Assembly (NCBI RefSeq): GCF_001692325.1
Contig: NZ_LXKN01000005.1
Span: 62,001-126,000 of the forward strand
DNA: 64,000 nt
Direction: 5' to 3'
From: Rhizobium sp. AC27/96
GTDB taxonomy: Bacteria > Pseudomonadota > Alphaproteobacteria > Rhizobiales > Rhizobiaceae
Shown in pieces: positions 9,148-18,296 of this stretch. The notes under the pieces were generated by a model. That model searched no databases. It saw nothing but the letters and a program-made list of their open reading frames with translations, and had not been told where the DNA came from. How positions within the stretch are numbered: position 1 is the stretch's first letter; every line of letters starts with the position of its first letter. The position numbers and the translations under genes were made by a program.

Positions 9148-12009
9148 ATGTCACGCCAAATCCCAGTCATTGCCATCTCCCTGAAGCTTTTCATTGCAAC
9201 TCTGCTCACGGTCCTTGTGCCCGCTGCGTTGCCGGCCCTTGCGGAAACGCAAGCCGTCGCCTGGCCGCAGGCCACCAGCGATCTGCCCGTGGAAACCGGT
9301 ATCCGTTTCGGCACGTTGCCGAACGGAATGCGCTTCGCCATCATGCACAATGCGACGCCGGCGGGGCAGGTGGCGATCCGGTTTCGCATCGGCACCGGCT
9401 CGCTCCAGGAGAATGACGATCAGCAGGGCCTGGCGCATTTTCTAGAGCATATGGCCTTCAAGGGTTCCACCCATGTCGCCGAAGGCGAGATGATCCGCAC
9501 GCTCCAGCGCCTTGGTCTGGCCTTCGGCGCGGATACCAATGCGTCCACCAGCTACAATGAGACCGTCTATGCGCTCGATCTGCCCGAGGCCGACAAGGAG
9601 ACAGTATCCACCGGCCTGATGCTGATGCGCGAGACGGCGAGCGAACTGACGCTCGATGCCGGCGCCTTCGACCGCGAGCGCGGTGTCATCCTCTCGGAAG
9701 AGAAGCTGCGCGACACGCCGCAATATCGGGGCGGGATCGGCTTCGTGAACCTGCTGCTGCCCGGCCAGCGCGTGCCGCAGCGGCCGCCTATCGGCAAGAC
9801 CGATATTATAAGCAATGCTCCGGTCGATCTGGTACGCGACTATTATCGCACCAATTACCGGCCCGAGCGTGCGACGCTGATCGTGGTCGGCGACATCGAT
9901 CCGGCTGCTCTTGAAGCCGATATCCGCAACCGGTTCGGCAATTGGACGGCGAAGACGCCGGCGCCGGCGGATATCGATCTTGGTGCGCTTGAAAAGCATG
10001 GAGAGCGTGTCGGGACGGTGATCGTGCCGGGTGGTGCCACCCGCGTGCAGATCGCCTGGACCCGCCCTTACGATGCCTCGCAGGATACGGTTGCCAAGCG
10101 TCGGCAGCAACTGGTCGAAGGAATCGGCCTGGCTGTTCTCAACCGCCGCATATCTCTCTTGGCACAACAGCCCAACCCGCCCTTCGTCAGCGTGCAGGCC
10201 GGCTCACAGGACCTGTTGAAGTCCGCTCACGTCACGATGATTGCCGCTGACAGCGATCCAGACAAATGGCAGACAGCGCTCAACGCCATCGATCAGGAGC
10301 AGCGCCGCATCGCTGAGTTCGGTGCCGCGCAAAGCGAGGTTGACCGCGAGATTGCGGAATACCGCTCGACATTGCAGGCAGCGGCGGGTGGCGCGGCAAC
10401 GCGCACGAGCCCGGACATCGCCGCATCGCTCGCCTGGAGTGTCGGTGAAGGCGCGGTCTTTACCTCGCCTGCAGATGATCTCTCGCTGTTCGATGCCGCA
10501 ATGAAGGGTCTGACTGCCGCCGAGGTCAACCAGAGCCTCCAGGCTGCATTTGCGGGCAATGGTCCGCAACTGGTGCTGCAAATTCCGCAAATGCCCGAAG
10601 GTGGTGATGCGGCCGTCGAAAAGGCCTATGCCGATTCGCGTGCGACGCCGGTTACCGCGCCAGAGCATACGGCAGCGGTCGCATGGCCTTACACCAATTT
10701 CGGGCCATCGGGCGATGTTGCTGAACGGCGTGTGATCGATGACCTCGGCGTGACGATGGTGCGCTTTGCCAATGGTGTGCGCCTGACCGTCAAGCCGACC
10801 AAGCTCCGCGCCGATGAGGTTCTGGTCCGTGTCAATGTCGGCCACGGCCGGCTCGATCTGCCGCATGATCGGCCGCTGCCGCTTTGGGCGGCGCCGGCGG
10901 TGCCGCTGTCCGGTCTGAACGCTATCAGCTATGACGACATGCAGAAGGCATTCGCCAGCAATGTCCTCGGCAGCGATTTTTCCGTTCAGGATGGCGCCTT
11001 CAAGTTCGAGGGAGCCACGCGGCCGAGCGATCTGGCGACGCAATTGCAGCTTCTCACGGCCTATGTCTCCGATCCGGCTTATCGCCCCGATGTCTTCAAG
11101 CGGGTGCAGCAGGCCTATCTGAACAGCCTGCCGCAGCTTCAGGCAGCGCCGGGCACCGTGGTCGGCCGCGATCTTCCCGGCCTTCTGCATTCCAGCGATC
11201 CGCGCTGGGCTTTCCCGGACAGGACGCAATTGCTCGATGCCAAGCCGGAAGATTTCGAGGCGGTCTTGCGGCCGGCCATTGCCAAGGGACAGATCGAAGT
11301 CATCGTCGCCGGCGATGTTCAGGTTGATGATGCCATCCGCATGACCGCACAGACCTTCGGCGCGCTGCCGGCTCGCCCCGATACGCAGGAGCAGGCCGAG
11401 GACAGTGATGTGCATTTCCCGGCACCGACGCCACAACCCGTCGTGCTGCTTCATGATGGGCGCAGCGACAATGCCGGCGCGCTCGTCGCCATGCCGATCG
11501 GCGACTTCTTCTCCGATTTGCCGCGCGCGGCTGCTGCCAATGTCACAGGTGCGATCCTCCGCAATCGTCTGATCGATCAGTTCCGCATTGCAGAGGGCGC
11601 GACTTACAGCCCACAGGGAGATGTCGATCTGTCGCGGTCGATACCAGGCTATGGCTTTGCCTATGTCTATCTGGAGACGACGCCCGCCAAGGTGGATCAC
11701 TTTTTCGATCTCGTGGACAAGATCGCCGCCGATTTGCGGGACAGGGACGTTTCTCCAGATGAGCTGACGCGGGCGAGGGCTCCGATCGTTGAGGAGATAA
11801 AGCGCTCGCAACAGAGCAATAATTATTGGCTGGAGGGCCTTCGCAACGCCCAGACGGACCCACGCCGTCTCGAGCGTATTCGCGGCAACATCACCGGCTA
11901 TCAGTCGATTACGGCGCAGGATGTCCGTGCGACCGCGACCACATATCTGAAATCGGATACGGCCTGGCGGCTGAAGATATTGCCGGCTAACGCATCGGCT
12001 CTACGCTAG
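9148..12009 (+). CDS. Exported M16-family zinc peptidase (pitrilysin/PqqL type)
   Basis: A protein of about 953 residues with two M16 repeats, so it forms both halves of the peptidase chamber in one chain. With the ATG at 9148, the zinc site is HFLEH at 97-101 (H97, E100, H101) and the third ligand is E177 in FDRERG, exactly the HxxEH-X75-E spacing of M16. Residues 1-33 are a signal peptide ending in LPALAET, so it should act in the periplasm. The second half has no zinc motif and should be the inactive partner. The open frame extends upstream to a TTG at 9067 and an ATG at 9091, but only 9148 puts the signal sequence at the N-terminus. It likely degrades peptides; the substrate is unknown. 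Confidence 0.93.
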   Translation: MSRQIPVIAISLKLFIATLLTVLVPAALPALAETQAVAWPQATSDLPVETGIRFGTLPNGMRFAIMHNATPAGQVAIRFRIGTGSLQENDDQQGLAHFLEHMAFKGSTHVAEGEMIRTLQRLGLAFGADTNASTSYNETVYALDLPEADKETVSTGLMLMRETASELTLDAGAFDRERGVILSEEKLRDTPQYRGGIGFVNLLLPGQRVPQRPPIGKTDIISNAPVDLVRDYYRTNYRPERATLIVVGDIDPAALEADIRNRFGNWTAKTPAPADIDLGALEKHGERVGTVIVPGGATRVQIAWTRPYDASQDTVAKRRQQLVEGIGLAVLNRRISLLAQQPNPPFVSVQAGSQDLLKSAHVTMIAADSDPDKWQTALNAIDQEQRRIAEFGAAQSEVDREIAEYRSTLQAAAGGAATRTSPDIAASLAWSVGEGAVFTSPADDLSLFDAAMKGLTAAEVNQSLQAAFAGNGPQLVLQIPQMPEGGDAAVEKAYADSRATPVTAPEHTAAVAWPYTNFGPSGDVAERRVIDDLGVTMVRFANGVRLTVKPTKLRADEVLVRVNVGHGRLDLPHDRPLPLWAAPAVPLSGLNAISYDDMQKAFASNVLGSDFSVQDGAFKFEGATRPSDLATQLQLLTAYVSDPAYRPDVFKRVQQAYLNSLPQLQAAPGTVVGRDLPGLLHSSDPRWAFPDRTQLLDAKPEDFEAVLRPAIAKGQIEVIVAGDVQVDDAIRMTAQTFGALPARPDTQEQAEDSDVHFPAPTPQPVVLLHDGRSDNAGALVAMPIGDFFSDLPRAAAANVTGAILRNRLIDQFRIAEGATYSPQGDVDLSRSIPGYGFAYVYLETTPAKVDHFFDLVDKIAADLRDRDVSPDELTRARAPIVEEIKRSQQSNNYWLEGLRNAQTDPRRLERIRGNITGYQSITAQDVRATATTYLKSDTAWRLKILPANASALR

Positions 12010-12077
12010 AGCGACCCAGCACTTGGCGAATTTTGTCTAGGTGCTGTTGCTGGAATAGGGGTGATTGCGGTTACCGG

Positions 12078-12584
12078 TCAAAAGCCATTCTCATATTCAA
12101 CATGTCCGAGCGTTACCGGCGCGATTTGAAATCCGCTTGGCCGGCTCCGAAATCCTGGCTGATTCAATCGATCCTCGACGGATCGCTTCGCCAATTTCAA
12201 ATCGGTATAGAGGCCGATTCCGAACGTATTGGTGCACTGCCATTGATCGGCATAGGAGTGAAAAACATACCACAGTCGATCCGGACTGTTTTGGATGTCG
12301 GAATCGAGAACCGTTTCTCCCGAGGTGGGTGATTCAGGCTCGGGCATAGCTTTGTCACCTTGCATCGTGACAAAACCTTCCATCCAGCCACCCCGGTCAA
12401 GTACCTCCTTGCGAATGAAAAATCCCTTCCGGTATTCCTTGAATCCCGGCATTTGCTTCAGCTTTGCAACAACGGTCCGAGCCTGTGCGCGGCTCTGAAA
12501 GAAGCCGATTATCTTAACATGTTCGCAAAAAGCATCATCTTCGAACTCATGCAAAACAGACCATACGTTGTTCGTTCTCATCAT
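12078..12584 (-). CDS. Hypothetical protein with two DUF7336-like repeats
   Basis: A 168-residue protein containing the same motif twice. Repeat 1 (about 7-70) reads VWSVLHEFED, then IIGFFQSRAQARTVVAKLKQ, PGFKEYRKGFFI and WMEGF. Repeat 2 (about 103-168) reads LWYVFHSYAD, GIGLYTDLKLAKRSVEDRLN, PGFRSRPSGFQI and VEYENGF. The order (aromatic strand with H-x-Y/F, a helix of about 15 residues, PGF, then a strand) is what I recall for DUF7336, normally a single domain. Function unknown; no signal peptide or membrane segment. It is convergent with the M16 gene, lies upstream of nothing obviously related, and has somewhat lower GC than its neighbours. The start is the first of two ATGs (MMRTNN). Confidence 0.8.
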   Translation of the reverse strand: MMRTNNVWSVLHEFEDDAFCEHVKIIGFFQSRAQARTVVAKLKQMPGFKEYRKGFFIRKEVLDRGGWMEGFVTMQGDKAMPEPESPTSGETVLDSDIQNSPDRLWYVFHSYADQWQCTNTFGIGLYTDLKLAKRSVEDRLNQPGFRSRPSGFQIAPVTLGHVEYENGF

Positions 12585-12623
12585 CTCTCTCGCTGCACTC
12601 GTTCCCTCGACGCGCGAGCACGG

Positions 12624-13667
12624 TCAGTTGACGGCAGTCAGCGTATAGCCCTGCTTGCGCAGCAACTGGACGACGCCCTGATCACCGGGAAGGTGGAGGG
12701 CGCCGACTGCCATCATCACATTGCCTTTTTCCAGATAGGGCACGATGCGCTTTGCCATAACTTCATTGCGGTCGGTGATGATGCGCTGGTTGAATACGGC
12801 CTCGATGGTCTTCTCATCGGAGAGGTCGTCGGCGAAGGCCTTCATCAAACCGCTGTTCCCGGTCAAATAAAGCGCGATCAGAGTCTCCGTGACGTCATTC
12901 ATGTTGTAGGGCAATTGGAAAGCCTGCAGGAGGCCCTTCATCGTCAGGTCATCAGGCAGATCCGCCATCGCCTGGAATTGCTCGAGCGGCGTTTCTAGCC
13001 CTTCGACATCCACGCCCTTGGTCTCGGCCTGCACGGCCAATTGCCTGTCCAGAACAAAGCCGCCGTTGGAATTCCGTTCGGGGGCGCACATCAGAAGCGA
13101 GGTGTAAAGAAACCAGGGGCGCATGCGGAGAACCGAGGTGATCGGTATGCCTTTTTTCGCAAGCGCGGCTGCGATCTGCGCCGTCTCGTCAGCCGGCAGG
13201 ATATGATCCAGAGGCTTTTCAGCCGGCAACATCGTCAGTTCCGGATGTTTCAGAAGCTCTATCGCGATGGTGTTGGGCTTGGAGATTTCCTTCAACTCCA
13301 GCACCAGAGTGTTGATATGGTCGAAGGCACTACGAAATTCAGCGGGCAATTTCAGCACGCGCTCGTCGCTGGAATGGATGGTGCCGAAAAGCCACGAAGG
13401 CTTCACGCCGGGCTTTTCGATCTTCCAGAAGATGCTGTGGCCGTTTCTGACATTCGCTGCATCGTCCATCATCGTCTGGTAGCGTGACGGGTCTTTTTTC
13501 CGTAACTCCAGGAGAATATTGCTGCCGGCGCAGTTTCCGAAGCCATCCGCCCGTGCCGGCGTGCCGGCTGGTGCGAACAGGAAAGCGGCCAGAAGAAGCA
13601 TCGCGGCGATGCGGGATGCGATGCCTTTGAAGCAGCCTCCCAATTTTACAGGAAAGCTGTTTCTCAT
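12624..13667 (-). CDS. TraB/GumN family protein, exported (copy 1)
   Basis: A 347-residue protein with an N-terminal signal sequence (about 1-40, hydrophobic AAMLLLAAFLFAPAG then ARA-D). The TraB/GumN/TIKI hallmarks are present: the first GxxH motif in SWLFGTIHSSDERV (about residues 90-103) and the second in MMAVGALHLPGDQGVVQLL near the C-terminus. Eukaryotic TIKI members are metalloproteases and bacterial GumN-like proteins are of unknown function, so peptidase activity is only a possibility. The next gene upstream on the same strand (13762-14853) is a paralogue, with 94 bases between them. Confidence 0.9.
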   Translation of the reverse strand: MRNSFPVKLGGCFKGIASRIAAMLLLAAFLFAPAGTPARADGFGNCAGSNILLELRKKDPSRYQTMMDDAANVRNGHSIFWKIEKPGVKPSWLFGTIHSSDERVLKLPAEFRSAFDHINTLVLELKEISKPNTIAIELLKHPELTMLPAEKPLDHILPADETAQIAAALAKKGIPITSVLRMRPWFLYTSLLMCAPERNSNGGFVLDRQLAVQAETKGVDVEGLETPLEQFQAMADLPDDLTMKGLLQAFQLPYNMNDVTETLIALYLTGNSGLMKAFADDLSDEKTIEAVFNQRIITDRNEVMAKRIVPYLEKGNVMMAVGALHLPGDQGVVQLLRKQGYTLTAVN

Positions 13668-13761
13668 AAAAATCCGGATGTGGGTTTGACCAACATCGCA
13701 TGAGTATGGCTGAGCGATCTGCCCAACTCAAGCACTAGTTGCGGGCGTGCGGATCACCGGT

Positions 13762-14853
13762 TCAGTTTGCTGCGGTAACGGTAAAGCCCTGCTTGCGGAA
13801 TAGCGCCACCAGGCCCTGATCTCCCGCCAGATGCAGCGCGCCGACGGCGATGAAAACATTGCCCTTGTCTAGGATCGGCGCGGAGCGTTCGGCCATGACC
13901 TTGTTGCGGTCGAGGATGATGCGCTGCTCGAAAGCGGCGGTATCGTCATCCGAGATATTCTGGTCGGGCTCGATCACCTTCAGCATGGGGATCATCGCGC
14001 CGATATTGCCGGCAAGATAGAGGTCGGTCATCGTTTCGTTGACGTCGTTGATCTTGTCGCCGAGGCTGAGCGTCTGGATCAAGGACTTCAGATGCAGCGC
14101 CACCGGCAGATCGCTCATTGCCTTGGCCTGCTCCGCCAGCGTTTCCAGACCCTTCACCTGCTTGCCTTCCGCCGTGGCGTCGGTTGCCAGCTTCTGATCG
14201 AGGAATTTCGCGCCGGCGGTCTTGCGGCGAACTTCGCAGCCGGTCATCTCGAAGGAGCTTGCGATCAGCCAAGGCTGCATGCGGGAGACGGCGGCAAGCG
14301 CGATGCCACGCTGCTTCAATCCGGCCTCCAGCTTGGCGTTATCCTCGGGCGACAGATGCTCGCTGATGGTCGAACCATCGCTGAGCATCATCAGGGACGG
14401 ATTGGCGAAGAGGGCGGCAGCGGCCTTCTTGTCGTCGAGGATTTCGTCGGATTCGACGACGATCGTATCGGCGGCGGCGACTGCTTCTGGTGCACCCTTC
14501 GGCATGGTGAGCACGCGCGAATCCGAGACATGCATGGTGCCCAGCAGCCAGGACGGCTTCAGGCCCTGCTTCTCGATCTTCCAGAAGATGCCCTTGCCGT
14601 TTTCCACCTTGTCGCCGGCCTCGATGATGGAGGCGTATTTGGCGGGATCGCTCTTTTGAAGTTCGGCCATCAGATCCTTGCCGCCGCAGCTGTCGGATGC
14701 GATTTCGTCAGCGCGTGCCGGCTGCAGCGCCAGCATGGTTGCGATCAGGGCGATGGCCAGCATCAGCGGGAAGCTGGTTGCAAGCCAAAAGAGGATATCG
14801 CCGAGTGCCGGCTTCGTCGACCGCATCGCCTTGGATCCGAGGGCAGAAATCAT
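13762..14853 (-). CDS. TraB/GumN family protein, exported (copy 2)
   Basis: A 363-residue paralogue of the adjacent 12624-13667 gene. The N-terminus has a hydrophobic run of about 28 residues (LFWLATSFPLMLAIALIATM) ending in ARADE, so it is exported or anchored. GxxH motifs are GTMHVSDSRV (about 107-116) and VGALHLAGDQGLVALF near the end. Both copies share a KKGIFWKIEK/HSIFWKIEK-type segment before the first motif and end in KQGxTxTAxN, showing tandem duplication. GGAAGG precedes the ATG. Possible role in envelope processing; not established for bacteria. Confidence 0.9.
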   Translation of the reverse strand: MISALGSKAMRSTKPALGDILFWLATSFPLMLAIALIATMLALQPARADEIASDSCGGKDLMAELQKSDPAKYASIIEAGDKVENGKGIFWKIEKQGLKPSWLLGTMHVSDSRVLTMPKGAPEAVAAADTIVVESDEILDDKKAAAALFANPSLMMLSDGSTISEHLSPEDNAKLEAGLKQRGIALAAVSRMQPWLIASSFEMTGCEVRRKTAGAKFLDQKLATDATAEGKQVKGLETLAEQAKAMSDLPVALHLKSLIQTLSLGDKINDVNETMTDLYLAGNIGAMIPMLKVIEPDQNISDDDTAAFEQRIILDRNKVMAERSAPILDKGNVFIAVGALHLAGDQGLVALFRKQGFTVTAAN

Positions 14854-14983
14854 TGAAACCTTCCGCTGGCAAAGAGCATGCTTACTGAAGCGCGAAAGCG
14901 GCTTTCAGGAGACATGCGAATACATGCTCCTGCTCTACCCCGAGGAGACGGATATTCCCTTAACGCGAGGGGTTAATGCTTCC

Positions 14984-15955
14984 TTACGCGCGTGGATGAG
15001 CGCGATCATAGACCTCGAGCAGCCGCGAGGAATCGACGCCGGTATAGACCTGCGTCGTCGACAGGCTGGCATGGCCGAGCAATTCCTGGATCGTGCGCAG
15101 ATCGCCGCCACCGGCCAGCAGATGGGTGGCGAAGGAATGGCGCAGGGCATGCGGCGTGGCGGTATCGGGCAGGCCGAAGGCGCCGCGCAGTTTCTGCATG
15201 CCGTGCTGGATGATCCCAGGCTGGAGCTTGCCGCCGCGCGCACCGCGGAAAAGGGGACCGTCGGTGTCCAGATGATAGGGGCAGAGTGCGCGATAGTGGC
15301 TGACTGCCTCGGCGACAACGGGCAGCAGTGGCACCAGCCGTGTCTTGTTGCCCTTGCCGGTGATCCGCAGCGAGGTTGCGCCCGGAGAAAAATCCTGCGG
15401 CTTTAGGTCAAGCGCTTCGGAAATGCGCAGGCCGCAGCCATAGAGCAGCGTCAGAACGGCCGCATCGCGCGCGGCGATCCAGGGTTCCTCGTTCAACTGT
15501 GCTTCGTCGCTGACGACGGTGATCGCCTGCGTGTCGGAAAGCGGCTTGGGCAGCGATTTCGGCTGTTTCGGCGAGCGGACTGCGGCCGCACCGGCGGCAT
15601 TCACCAGCCCCTTCTTTTCGAGGTAGCGCAGCAGCGAGCGAAGGCCGGCGAGATTGCGCCCGAGCGAGCGGGCGCCAGCCCCTTCCTTTCGTCGCGCGGC
15701 GAGAAAGCCGCGAAAATCGGCGGGGCGCAGCGCGCGAATATCCGCGATCGTGGCCGGGCCGCCGAGATGACCGGTGAGAAAGGTCAGGAACTGCCGTGTG
15801 TCCCGCTCATAGGCATTCAACGTGTGGGCAGCGAGGCGCCGCTCCTGGCCAAGGGTCTCCAGCCAGCGGCTGCGTTCCGCCATCAACCCGGAGTCGGCGA
15901 TAACAAGCAATTCGTTCAGTGGAAAACCCCTTGAAATTCGGATTCCTTCTGCCAC
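14984..15955 (-). CDS. xerC: Tyrosine recombinase XerC
   Basis: A tyrosine recombinase of 323 residues that with XerD resolves chromosome dimers at dif. The N-terminal SAM-like core-binding domain spans about 28-125 and the catalytic domain about 140-323. All catalytic residues are visible: R177 (GLRISEAL), K201 (TGKGNKT), H269 and R272 (PHALRHSFATH), H295 (LLGHASL) and Y304 (TTQVYTGV). I call it XerC rather than XerD from its place next to priA and the TCA block in rhizobial gene order. The N-terminal 25 residues may be over-long: the start used is a GTG, with no clear Shine-Dalgarno sequence. It is divergent from the acyltransferase gene. Confidence 0.9.
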   Translation of the reverse strand: MAEGIRISRGFPLNELLVIADSGLMAERSRWLETLGQERRLAAHTLNAYERDTRQFLTFLTGHLGGPATIADIRALRPADFRGFLAARRKEGAGARSLGRNLAGLRSLLRYLEKKGLVNAAGAAAVRSPKQPKSLPKPLSDTQAITVVSDEAQLNEEPWIAARDAAVLTLLYGCGLRISEALDLKPQDFSPGATSLRITGKGNKTRLVPLLPVVAEAVSHYRALCPYHLDTDGPLFRGARGGKLQPGIIQHGMQKLRGAFGLPDTATPHALRHSFATHLLAGGGDLRTIQELLGHASLSTTQVYTGVDSSRLLEVYDRAHPRA

Positions 15956-16163
15956 TTTGAATGAGGGAAGGTTATGGAATCACTAACTTTCCCGTTGCTC
16001 CGCCCGCATTTCCCGTGCATTGCGGGCGTAGCGGTACTTTAGAAACTGCATATAGGCCCTACTCACCAATCTCCGATGGTTCAGCGGCTATATGCGAGGC
16101 GCTTGTCATGCTTCGATCATATTCGATTGCGATAGAATATATCCCAACCATTCAGGACACTTC

Positions 16164-17108
16164 ATGGCACGCCGGGGTTCGATAACTGCATTGGGACAAC
16201 TTGCAGAGGCGATCGCTTTGGTGTCCCAGGGCCAGCCGGGACATATCGTCGACACGCTGATCGCCGAACGTGGCCAGAAGATCGTCCGCAATCCGCTCTG
16301 GCCGGTCATGCGTCCCTTCCTCTATACGCTGCTGCGCTATAACAGGGCGATCGAATTCGCCAATGATGTCGCCAAGCTTTCCGGCTTTCAGTGCTTCGAG
16401 TACATGAGCGATCTCCTGAGACTGGATATCGGCGTGACGCATGCCGATCGCATTCCGGCGTCGGGCGGCTTCATCCTCGTTAGCAATCATCCCACCGGCA
16501 TTGCCGACGGCGTTGCCGTGTTCGACCTATTGAAATCACGCCGCCCCGACATGATGGTCTTTGCCAATCGGGATGCGGTGCGCGTCAATCCGCGTTTTGC
16601 CGAGATGATTATCCCCGTGGAATGGCGCGATGAATATAAGAGCAAGCTGAAGACGCGCGAGACGCTGCAGCTCACCAACCGGGCGGTGGCCGAGGGAAAG
16701 GTCACCGTACTGTTTCCATCCGGCCGCATTGCCTATTGGGCGAACGGCAAGCTGAACGAGCGGCCGTGGAAGACATCGGCCGTGGGGCTGGCACGCAAAT
16801 ATAATCTGCCGATCCTGCCCGTTAATCTGACGGCGCGCAATTCCGGCCTGTTCTATTGGTTTGCCAAATGGTCGACCGAGCTGCGCGACATGACGGTCTT
16901 TCACGAGCTTCTGAACAAGCGCGGCGACCGGTTCGATTTTCTCGTCGGCAATCTCATTCCCGTCGAGCATCTGGACGGCGACGTCAACGAGGTGACGAAG
17001 GCATTGGAGAAGCACACGGTCGTCGATCTCGCAGCCGACGGCAATGCGCGATTTTCGCCGCTCCTGTCCCCAAGGCAGGATGAGGCGCTGGCCGCGCATT
17101 CTCTTTAA
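16164..17108 (+). CDS. Lysophospholipid acyltransferase family protein
   Basis: A protein of about 314 residues resembling glycerolipid acyltransferases (PlsC superfamily). Block I is SNHPTGIADG, with the H and D separated by five residues as in the hemolysin/ornithine-lipid-type subgroup rather than the canonical HX4D. Block III is LFPSGRIAYW, corresponding to the FPEG motif with Ser in place of Glu. LPILPVNLTARNS is the usual block IV region. A role in transferring an acyl chain to a lysophospholipid or similar acceptor is inferred. I choose the ATG at 16164 (MARRGS) with CAGGAC upstream; the open frame continues to 16092 but the extra residues look non-coding. Confidence 0.85.
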   Translation: MARRGSITALGQLAEAIALVSQGQPGHIVDTLIAERGQKIVRNPLWPVMRPFLYTLLRYNRAIEFANDVAKLSGFQCFEYMSDLLRLDIGVTHADRIPASGGFILVSNHPTGIADGVAVFDLLKSRRPDMMVFANRDAVRVNPRFAEMIIPVEWRDEYKSKLKTRETLQLTNRAVAEGKVTVLFPSGRIAYWANGKLNERPWKTSAVGLARKYNLPILPVNLTARNSGLFYWFAKWSTELRDMTVFHELLNKRGDRFDFLVGNLIPVEHLDGDVNEVTKALEKHTVVDLAADGNARFSPLLSPRQDEALAAHSL

Positions 17109-17133
17109 ATCGGGAATCGGTTAGAGCGGGCCT

Positions 17134-18270
17134 ATGCAACTTCGCTCCATGTTCGCCCAGAATTACCGCTCTTTGCGCTCGATCCGCATGGATCTGGCCG
17201 ACGTCAACCTGTTCATCGGCGAGAACGGGGTCGGCAAGTCCAATCTCTATCGTTCGCTGCAGCTCGTGCAGGCGGCGGTTCGCGGCCGGCTGGCGCATGA
17301 GATTTCCAGCGAGGGCGGCATGTTTTCGGCCATGTGGTCGGGCAAGCGGCGTTCACACGAATCCGCCCGTATCCGCTTCGATGTCGAACTGCTCGACATG
17401 GAGCGGGCGGCGACCTTCCGCTATTGGATCGAAGCCGGTATGCGCCCGCCGCTTGCCTCCGCCGGCTTTCCGCTGGAGCCTCAGGTCAAGGCCGAGGAAT
17501 TATTGATCGAGACGGGCCGGCGGCCGGTGACGATGATGAAGCGCGACGGGCCGGGCATTTCCGTTCGCGGCGAGAATGGCCGCATGCAGGCCCATCCAGA
17601 GCAGGCGCTGACATCGGAAACGGCGATCGCCCTTCTCGGCGATGCCGGATACTATCCCGAGATCGGTACTTTCCGCCGAGCCGTCGACGCCTGGCGGTTC
17701 TATCATGGCTTTCGCACCGATCGCGGCTCGCCGCTGCGCGCGCCCTGCCTTGCCGTGACATCCCCGATGCTGGATGAAGACGGCGCCAATATCGCTGCCG
17801 TCTTTGCCACGCTTGTCCATACGCGCGAAGATACTGTTGAACTCGACAGGGTTCTGGCTGCAGCCCTTGGCGGCGCGCGTCTCGTCGTGCCGGAGCCGCA
17901 GGAGACGGCGGATTTCGGCCTGATGCTGCCGGAATTCCCGAAGCGCGTCTTCCAGCCGCGCGAATTGTCTGACGGCCAGATCCGTTTTCTCGGGCTCGCC
18001 GCCGCCCTGATGTCCTATCGCCTGCCGCCGCTGATCGCGCTCAACGAGCCGGAGGCGAGCCTGCATCCCGACATGCTGGTGCCGCTTGCCGAGATGATCG
18101 CCCAGGCCGCCAGGACCAGCCAGATCTGGATCGTCACCCATTCCGAGGTGCTGGCCGCCGCTGTGCGCGAGCGCTGCGGCGTGCGGCCGCGCCGGGTGAT
18201 CCGCGAAGACGGCGCCACCTGGATCGACGGCATGCGGCTGACCGGTGTGATCGACGATGACGACGAATAG
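17134..18270 (+). CDS. AAA family ATPase (AAA_21/RecF-like, SMC-type head)
   Basis: A 378-residue ABC/SMC-type ATPase. Walker A is GENGVGKS at 29-36, the signature-like segment is ELSDGQIRFLGLAAAL near 285-300, and Walker B is LIALNEPEASLHPDM, followed by a D-loop and a WIVTHSE H-loop. No nuclease, TOPRIM or coiled-coil insertion is visible, so it resembles the standalone ATPases common in proteobacterial cores rather than OLD-type nucleases. It sits 26 bases upstream of the uridine-kinase-like gene and 26 bases after the acyltransferase. Function unknown; a DNA-related or stress role is a guess. Confidence 0.88.
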   Translation: MQLRSMFAQNYRSLRSIRMDLADVNLFIGENGVGKSNLYRSLQLVQAAVRGRLAHEISSEGGMFSAMWSGKRRSHESARIRFDVELLDMERAATFRYWIEAGMRPPLASAGFPLEPQVKAEELLIETGRRPVTMMKRDGPGISVRGENGRMQAHPEQALTSETAIALLGDAGYYPEIGTFRRAVDAWRFYHGFRTDRGSPLRAPCLAVTSPMLDEDGANIAAVFATLVHTREDTVELDRVLAAALGGARLVVPEPQETADFGLMLPEFPKRVFQPRELSDGQIRFLGLAAALMSYRLPPLIALNEPEASLHPDMLVPLAEMIAQAARTSQIWIVTHSEVLAAAVRERCGVRPRRVIREDGATWIDGMRLTGVIDDDDE

Positions 18271-18296
18271 AAATCGAATGAAATAGGATTGGTGAT

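Noticed and set aside
12360..12998. Plus-strand frame opposite the DUF7336-like and TraB genes
   Set aside because: It spans two opposite-strand genes and their gap and has no domain pattern.
17134..18270. AAA ATPase as part of the defence-like insertion
   Set aside because: Its GC and codon use match the core genes, it is closely spaced with the acyltransferase and kinase genes, and no nuclease or TOPRIM domain is present.
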